Source: Branchiostoma floridae (lineage: Eukaryota; Chordata; Leptocardii; Amphioxiformes; Branchiostomatidae). From it: a stretch of 38,141 nucleotides of DNA. This document shows, one piece after another, positions 33,126-38,141 of the stretch. The stretch spans positions 21,928,372 to 21,966,512 of the forward strand of contig NC_049988.1 in assembly GCF_000003815.2 (NCBI RefSeq), read 5' to 3'. The notes under the pieces were generated by a model. That model was not told the origin of the DNA. It saw nothing but the letters and a program-made list of their open reading frames with translations, and did not search any database. Numbering within the stretch: position 1 is the first letter of the stretch; every line of letters starts with the position of its first letter. A program made the translations under genes and the position numbers.

Positions 33126-33841
33126 GTTAGCTTTATTTCTAATCATTCTGAAACAGTTTTTATGCTTCAGACAATCCTTGGCAGTCTGTTATAGGAAACC
33201 AGACAAGAAATTCATTATGTGACAGCATGACCAATGTAGACAGAAGACATCATGTAGTGAAACTACTCTGATAATGTGATATCATAATACGCCATAAAAA
33301 TAACATTTGACAATCATCAAAAGCATCCCTGTGACTCTGTCATTCAAAATAGCTTTGATGTAATTATAAAGGACATTTCGACGATTTGGCTCTTGGCTTT
33401 ACCAACTCAGCCACAAACCATTGTCAAGTCGACCATGGTTAGGGTTAGGGGGTTGGACCAAGTGGATCAGGATGTTAGATCGAGTTTGTCTTATTAGCAA
33501 TGAGCCATCGGTTGGTAGGGCAGACTTCTCCAACATTTAATGTAGGGCAACATAAATGTTTGTCATGCTCTAATAAAGTTTGTTTTTATCAATATTATGA
33601 CACAAAAAGAAACATTCCATAAAACAAAGGAGGTCTGACATTCATTAATGCTTTCAGGACGATCACTTCTCTAGTTTTTGTAAGGACGTATATTATGACA
33701 TTTATGAAGGAAGGAGATCTCAGATAGGATTAGTTTTGTATTTAGCATCATACTCACTAAATTATTCATGAAGAATTGATGAAAATTCTATAAAAAAAAC
33801 AGCAGTCATGACAATTCTCCTTCTTGTTATTCTTTGATTAT

Positions 33842-34192
33842 CAGGGCTCGAAATCCTTTTTTCTGCATACCTGCACTGGTGCAGGTAACATTGAAAATTA
33901 CCTGCACCAGACAAATTTTACCTGCACCAATCCTAATTTAGGAATTTTAGATCATACTAAAATAGTTCAGGAACCATTGCTTTTCTTTCTTTTATGCTTT
34001 ATAGGTAGCAACAGTCAATGCAGCTAATGACAATCTACATTTGTACTGTATATACAGCTACATTATAGGACATTTATGTATAAACTCTACATGGACCAGT
34101 GTAGGTTAGGTGCAGGTAGACACCAGAAATACCTGCACAGCTCCAATTTTACCCGCACTAACGTGCATATGCAGGTGATATTTCAAGCCCTG
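33842..34192 (+). mobile_element. hAT-like element copy C with a single 89-bp unit
   Basis: It starts CAGGGCTCGAAAT, ends ATTTCAAGCCCTG and is flanked by TTAT. The head (TACCTGCACTGGTGCAGGTA, ATTACCTGCACCAGACAAAT) matches copy B. Only one tandem unit (ACCTGCACAGCTCCAATTTT) remains. It lies in the inferred SPA17 intron 1. Confidence 0.75.
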
Positions 34193-34898
34193 TTATCCTA
34201 GTTTGTTTTTTATCTGCTCTTCCTGTATTTTCCTTTTCTTTATTTGTACCAGCTGTTACTTGTTTCCAGTGGTACATAACCTGCTGATAGTCCCATTTTT
34301 ATTGGGCTGAGAAAAAAAAAGAAAAAAACTTGAACATGTGCATGCTTTATAAGGATCATATCCATCATATGGGATAATCAAAATGTAAATTTACTTAAAG
34401 GGTCCACATTTTACAAGGACAGACCTGATCAAATGTAACTTATATGACAGGTACAGTACGTATTGCTTTGCATGCATAAAAAACCTAACCTAGTCCCATC
34501 CTCATGTCTGAGGGTCGGGGACTATGGTAGCATCCAGTATCAGCCTCCTCCACTCCCTCCTGTCTCTGGATCTGTGGGCGCACTCAGCCATACCTTGTTA
34601 ATTATTCATAAGGCAATATACATGTACACGCAATATAAATGCTGTAGATATATTACAGACCATATATTTGTAATAGTCTCATTGTAGATGAATTTTATTA
34701 ATTGTTTTATTGTCCAAATTGTCAAATTCGATTTCTATTTGTCAGCAGGGTTAGCCCTTTGTAATACTAATAGCCACATGCTACAGTTGGGCAGCCCTGG
34801 TTGTATGATGTCTTCCACAGCCAAACCTACTGTATAAGTGCATAGCAAAAAATAAACCCGTGAGTCTAACATATCATCAGCTGGCCGCCTGTCACGAC

Positions 34899-35189
34899 AA
34901 AAAAAGTTAAAGTTGCCCATACATCTTTAACAGATATGTAGGATGGTGTCAATCTCCATTTCTTTAGCCCTTGGGCCACACATTTGTGCAAGTCACTACA
35001 GCAGGAGGCTGGTCTGCTGGTAGTGATGTGTGTTTAACTCCCATACTCTTCCTCATTAGTGCTGAGTGCTAAGCAGAGAAAGAAGCATGTACCATTTTTA
35101 AAGTCTTTGGTATGACTCGGCCGGGATCGGACTCACGACCTACCGAATGCATGGTGAACACTCTACCCACTCAGCCATTGCACCAGTTA
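34899..35189 (-). repeat. Full-length tRNA-derived SINE
   Basis: On the minus strand, TGGCTGAGTGGGTAG (A box) and GAGTCCGATCCC (B box) sit at tRNA-like spacing. The body follows, with ATGGTACATGCTTCTTTCTC and GGCCCAAGGGCTAAAGAAA, and ends in a T-rich tail. TGTCACGAC (34890-34898) and TGTCACAAC (35190-35198) form an 8/9 target duplication. A truncated relative is at 24528-24737. Confidence 0.75.
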
Positions 35190-35841
35190 TGTCACAACTA
35201 CACATTAGATAGAAGAACTTTATTGCACGACAATTGTAAATGATACAATGTATGGCAACAACTATTACACAAAGTACAAAACGAAGGTATAGGATAAAGC
35301 TTAGCAACCTAGTTAACGTAATAAGGGCTAACATAATTCTTTTGTATAGTATTACAATGCAGTAGGTTATCGCTATTGCTATAGGTCTGCTTTTGCTTAC
35401 ATGTAGTACCAAATGATGAGAAATTAAATGAGACTTGAAAAAATTAACGAAGTAGTAGTACCCAGAAGAGCATTAAGAATCCATTAAGATACATATACAT
35501 AATATATAACATTTAACATGATTTCTGATCCAAGTTAGAATGCAATCATCTCTTCATTCAGTTGATGAAGCCTTCTGTGCTATCCAAGAAATCGTTCGTT
35601 AGTTTTTAATTGCGTCATTAAATCATTTCCACAGTTCAGTTGTGCAGGATAGAATGTCACCTTCCCTGTGGGGGTAATTAAAAGAACCCACCGGTAACGA
35701 TCAGTCAGGGTTTCTGGCTGATTAGCCCTCGTTAGGAAATGTAGCAAAAGTTACAGTCCCACTGGAATATGTCCTTGGTTGTCATTTGTGTGTCACAGAT
35801 TGTTAACCTGTAGAATGTACCATAAAGCAATCTACATAAAA

Positions 35842-36173
35842 CAGCGTGTCAAATATATTTCCTGCATGAGTGCAATGAAGTGTGTGTGATATATTATAAC
35901 CAGATGTCAGATGGGCTCCTGGCTTCCAAGCTAATGTTACACCAAATAAATTATGCTTTTACTGCTATTCACACACATGGGTACAATACAATGATTGTAC
36001 GATCATCATTGTCTATGATCTGAATATGAGTTTAGAATGAATGCCAAAACTACCTTGTGTCGGATATATTTCATGAGTGCAGTGAATTGTATGTGATATA
36101 ACCAGATGCCATACAATTAATTATCATTATCTATATCTATAATCTTAACATGATTTTAGACTGAATGCCAAGA
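35842..36173. repeat. Diverged ~210-bp tandem duplication
   Basis: Blocks ATATTTC.TGCATGAGTGCA, GTGATAT.ATAACCAGATG and TTTAGA.TGAATGCCAA occur twice in the same order, the second copy starting near 36054 and shortened. Confidence 0.5.
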
Positions 36174-36176
36174 GTA

Positions 36177-36596
36177 TGAGTAAGTGAGTGAGTGAGTGAG
36201 TGTGTATGAGTGAGTGAGTGAGTATTAGTGAGTGAGTGAGTATTAGAAGTGAGTGAGTGAGTGAGTGGGTGCATGAGTGAGTGAGTGAGTGAGTGAGTGC
36301 ATGAGTGGGTGAGTTAGTGAGTGAGTGAGTGGGTGGGTGGGTGCGTGCGTGAGTGAGTGAGTGCATGAGTGAGTGAGTGAGTGAGTGAGTGAGTGAGTGA
36401 GTATTAGAAGTGAGTGAGTGCATGAGTGAGTGAGTGAGTGAGTGCATGAGTGAGTGAGGGAGTGAGGGAGTGAGTGAGTGAGTGAGTGCATGAGTGAGTG
36501 AGTGAGTGAGTGAGTGAGTGAGTGAGTGAGTGCATGAGTGAGTGAGTAAGTGAGTGAGTGAGTAAGTGAGCAAGTAAAGGAATGAGTGAGGGAGTT
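36177..36596 (+). repeat. (GTGA)n / GTGAGTGA microsatellite
   Basis: About 420 bp of GTGAGTGA repeats with GCATGAGT, GGGTGAGT and TATTAGAA interruptions lie 85-500 bp before the SPA17 coding exon. On the plus strand it presents many AGTGAGT strings that look like splice donors. The Thr/His/Ser/Leu minus-strand frames are artefacts. Confidence 0.92.
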
Positions 36597-36689
36597 GATG
36601 GTGTATTTCAATGATAACATTCTCTTTCTTTATGAATTATGTCGTTAACATTATAATGTCCTGTCCCTTATTGGTGCAGGTAACTAAAG

Positions 36690-36807
36690 ATGGCCGTGCC
36701 TTTCTCCAACACAAAGCTGAGGGTCCCAAGGGGGTTTCAGAACCTGCTGGAGGGTCTGTCAAGGGAGGTTCTGAGGAACCAGCCAGACAACATCCCGGAA
36801 TTTGCAG
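36690..36807 (+). CDS. SPA17 first coding exon
   Basis: The ATG is in AAAGATGGCC, ten bases after the acceptor. It encodes residues 1-39 plus one base of the next Ala, the first helix pair of the RIIa domain. Donor TTTGCAG|GTACCG. Confidence 0.92.
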
Positions 36808-37420
36808 GTACCGTGATATTTTGTTCTTCTATATAGTCAAATAGACTCTAGTACACACCAGTCTAATAAGATAAAGGAAGTAAAAAGCTAGATAATACAT
36901 CTTATACCAGGTTTGGTATCATAAAGCTTGTTTACTGTTTTGTGTTATGTTTGAATGCTTCCGTCCACCCTGTAGCAACATAATTTGACATATTGTTGAA
37001 GAGAACACTTGATATCTAAAACCTTTCGTATTGTATCATTTCATTGTTCCTCTCATATGGAGATGTGTATCTAACACAAGAAGCAGAATACAGATTTTTC
37101 TAAAACTTAATAAAAGCTTGACAATTATTTCATTTTATGTTAAATGTTTCCCTCGTGTGCAGCAACACATTTGGACAGATTACTAGGTAATTTAAGCTGA
37201 TAAATCTAAAAGATTTATTGTTTATTATGTCAAAGTGTTTAAAGTGTTTTATGTTTGACTGTTTCCGTCCCGTGTAGCGACATATTTCGACACATTGCTG
37301 AAGCAGCGAGATGTGGGGGGCGTTGACCCCGCGGAGTGGGGAGCCCAGTCGGAGGACAGGTTCTACAACAACAAGTCCTTCCAGCAGCCCAGACCGGCGT
37401 CTCAAGACAGCTCAGACCAG
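36690..37420 (+). CDS. Sperm surface protein Sp17-like, N-terminal part (exons in window)
   Basis: Two coding exons are inside: 36690-36807 (exon from 36680) and 37278-37420, joined in phase 1 to give 87 residues. The sequence has the RIIa (DPY-30-like) dimerisation/docking domain: PFSNTKLRVPRGFQNLLEGL, SREVLRNQPDNIPEFA, then TYFDTLLKQR, and the Sp17 signature DPAEWGAQSEDRFYNNKSF. Sp17 binds A-kinase anchoring proteins through this domain in the sperm fibrous sheath and in motile cilia. The second exon ends GACCAG|GTGAGA in phase 0, so the gene continues right; the central acidic region and C-terminal IQ motif expected in the family are outside the window. The first exon's acceptor is CCTTATTGGTGCAG. 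Confidence 0.92.
36939..37190 (+). pseudogene. Two decayed copies of the SPA17 second-exon acceptor region
   Basis: TTTGAATGCTTCCGTCCACC followed by CTGTAGCAACATAATTTGAC (about 36948-36990) and GTTTCCCTCGTGTGCAGCAA followed by CACATTTGGACAGATTACT (about 37146-37186) match the true junction GTTTCCGTCCCGTGTAGCGA / CATATTTCGACACATTGCTG. Coding similarity is lost after about 30 bases. Confidence 0.55.
37278..37420 (+). CDS. SPA17 second coding exon
   Basis: The acceptor CCCGTGTAG is weak in its last bases but in phase. It encodes ATYFDTLLKQRDVGGVDPAE through FYNNKSF to SSDQ. Donor GACCAG|GTGAGA. Confidence 0.92.
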
Positions 37421-37517
37421 GTGAGATAACTTAAGAAGTCTTCATATATACCTATATGTCCTTCATGAAGTTTCCTCAGACTTCAATGTCAAGAAACTCC
37501 AGGCAAAGTAACTTGAG

Positions 37518-37605
37518 ACAAAGTTTCTATAACATTATCAAGTCCTTTTGGCAACTAAGGCTGATTTTTAAGACCGTTCAGACCAGGTAAGTTTGAAGAA
37601 TAATC
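37518..37605 (+). pseudogene. Decayed copy of the SPA17 second-exon 3' half and donor
   Basis: GACAAAGTTTCTATAACATT, ATCAAGTCCTTTTGGCA and AAGACCGTTCAGACCAG|GTAAGTTT follow the order of the real exon (GACAGGTTCTACAACAACAA, GTCCTTCCAGCA, AAGACAGCTCAGACCAG|GTGAGATA). The relic donor GTAAGT is a better consensus than the real one. Confidence 0.55.
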
Positions 37606-37632
37606 AAGTCCCAGGATACATGTGTATGTCAC

Positions 37633-37830
37633 AGTGGAGATCACGATCCAGGAGAATCGCCGATCCTCCTAGGAGAGATCGCGATTGTAGTTTCTCCTAG
37701 GAGAAATCCCGATCGCAATCTATACTAGGAGAATCGCAATCTGTACTAGTAGAATCGGCGATTCTCCTAGCACAGATTGCAATCGGGATCTCTCCTAGGA
37801 GAAACTACGATCCAAACTCAAACGATGCTA
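37633..37830. repeat. Palindrome-rich AvrII-type repeat element, copy 2
   Basis: It has the same ends as the copy at 225-531 but inverted (GTCACAGTGGAGATC at left, TTTGAGTTTGGATC reverse-complemented at right, next to GCTAAGAT). The interior repeats TCCTAGGAGA and CCGATCG palindromes. It lies in a SPA17 intron. Confidence 0.6.
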
Positions 37831-38141
37831 AGATGTATGACACAGCAATCATTTTGTTGATAAACACTGATTTTATTCAGATTCAAATGCAAACCTACTA
37901 ACTCATTACACTGAAGCCTACTTGTGTCACTTCTACAATGTTAACTTCACCGAACACTATCACACTTGAATCACTTCTGCAACTTTACTCAATGCACACT
38001 TCTACTCAATGCCACTTCACTATTGGCACTTCAACAACTATACTCAAGATACCATACTGGTCTACTTCTTCTTTCGTGTCATCACTACCGGAGTCACTAC
38101 AGCTATACTAAGGCAACCACACTATCATATAGTATATAGCA
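37831..38141. other. Right-edge SPA17 intron sequence
   Basis: No exon is seen. The stretch is rich in CACTTC / ACTCAA.AC short repeats without a fixed period. Confidence 0.4.

Noticed and set aside
33380-33412. tRNA A-box-like sequence GTGGCTGAGTTGGTAAAGC on the minus strand
   Set aside because: No B box at the proper distance.
33435-33453. Interstitial telomere repeat GGTTAGGGTTAGGG
   Set aside because: Only two hexamers, easily due to chance.
36145-36620. Thr/His/Ser/Leu-repeat frames on the minus strand
   Set aside because: Translation of a (GTGA)n microsatellite.

Overview
The window looks like nuclear DNA of a basal chordate, most likely an amphioxus (Branchiostoma). This is inferred from intron-rich metazoan orthologues (HPRT1, SREK1IP1, SPA17) with vertebrate-like exon phases, short introns and a very dense population of small transposons. 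No species assignment can be proved from the sequence alone.

Layout. Positions 624-7012 (minus) hold a two-exon gene for a large protein with nine unusual C2H2-like fingers; the exons join in phase across 2066-4305. Positions 7130-11200 are mostly transposon remains, including two adjacent elements with perfect 9-bp target duplications (8808-9745 and 9809-10874). Positions 11232-12223 (plus) encode an SREK1IP1-like CCHC zinc-knuckle splicing protein in two phase-0 exons. Positions 12224-16340 are repeats. Positions 17241-31943 (minus) are a complete nine-exon HPRT gene of 220 codons; seven of the eight exons whose full length is set here match human coding lengths as I recall them, including the 18-nt microexon 5. 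SPA17 starts on the plus strand at 36690, divergent from HPRT, and runs off the right edge; only its RIIa dimerisation domain is inside.

Most interesting observations. (1) HPRT intron 2 is filled by 13 head-to-tail 51-bp copies of the exon-2/intron-2 boundary, most keeping a GT splice donor. (2) The HPRT terminal exon carries a second, +1-frame open reading frame of 319 codons that starts inside the last HPRT codons; joining exon 6 directly to exon 9 would put HPRT in frame with it. (3) Decayed copies of exon boundaries also flank SPA17 exon 3 and the finger gene's donor, so three of the four genes here show boundary duplication. (4) A hAT-like element family with shared ends holds a variable number (8, 6, 1) of an exact 89-bp tandem unit, and relatives with similar ends carry different internal motifs. 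(5) A near-perfect RFX X-box lies between HPRT and the flagellar gene SPA17.

The genes do not form one pathway: purine salvage (HPRT), splicing (SREK1IP1), sperm/cilium anchoring (SPA17) and a probable chromatin/DNA-binding factor.
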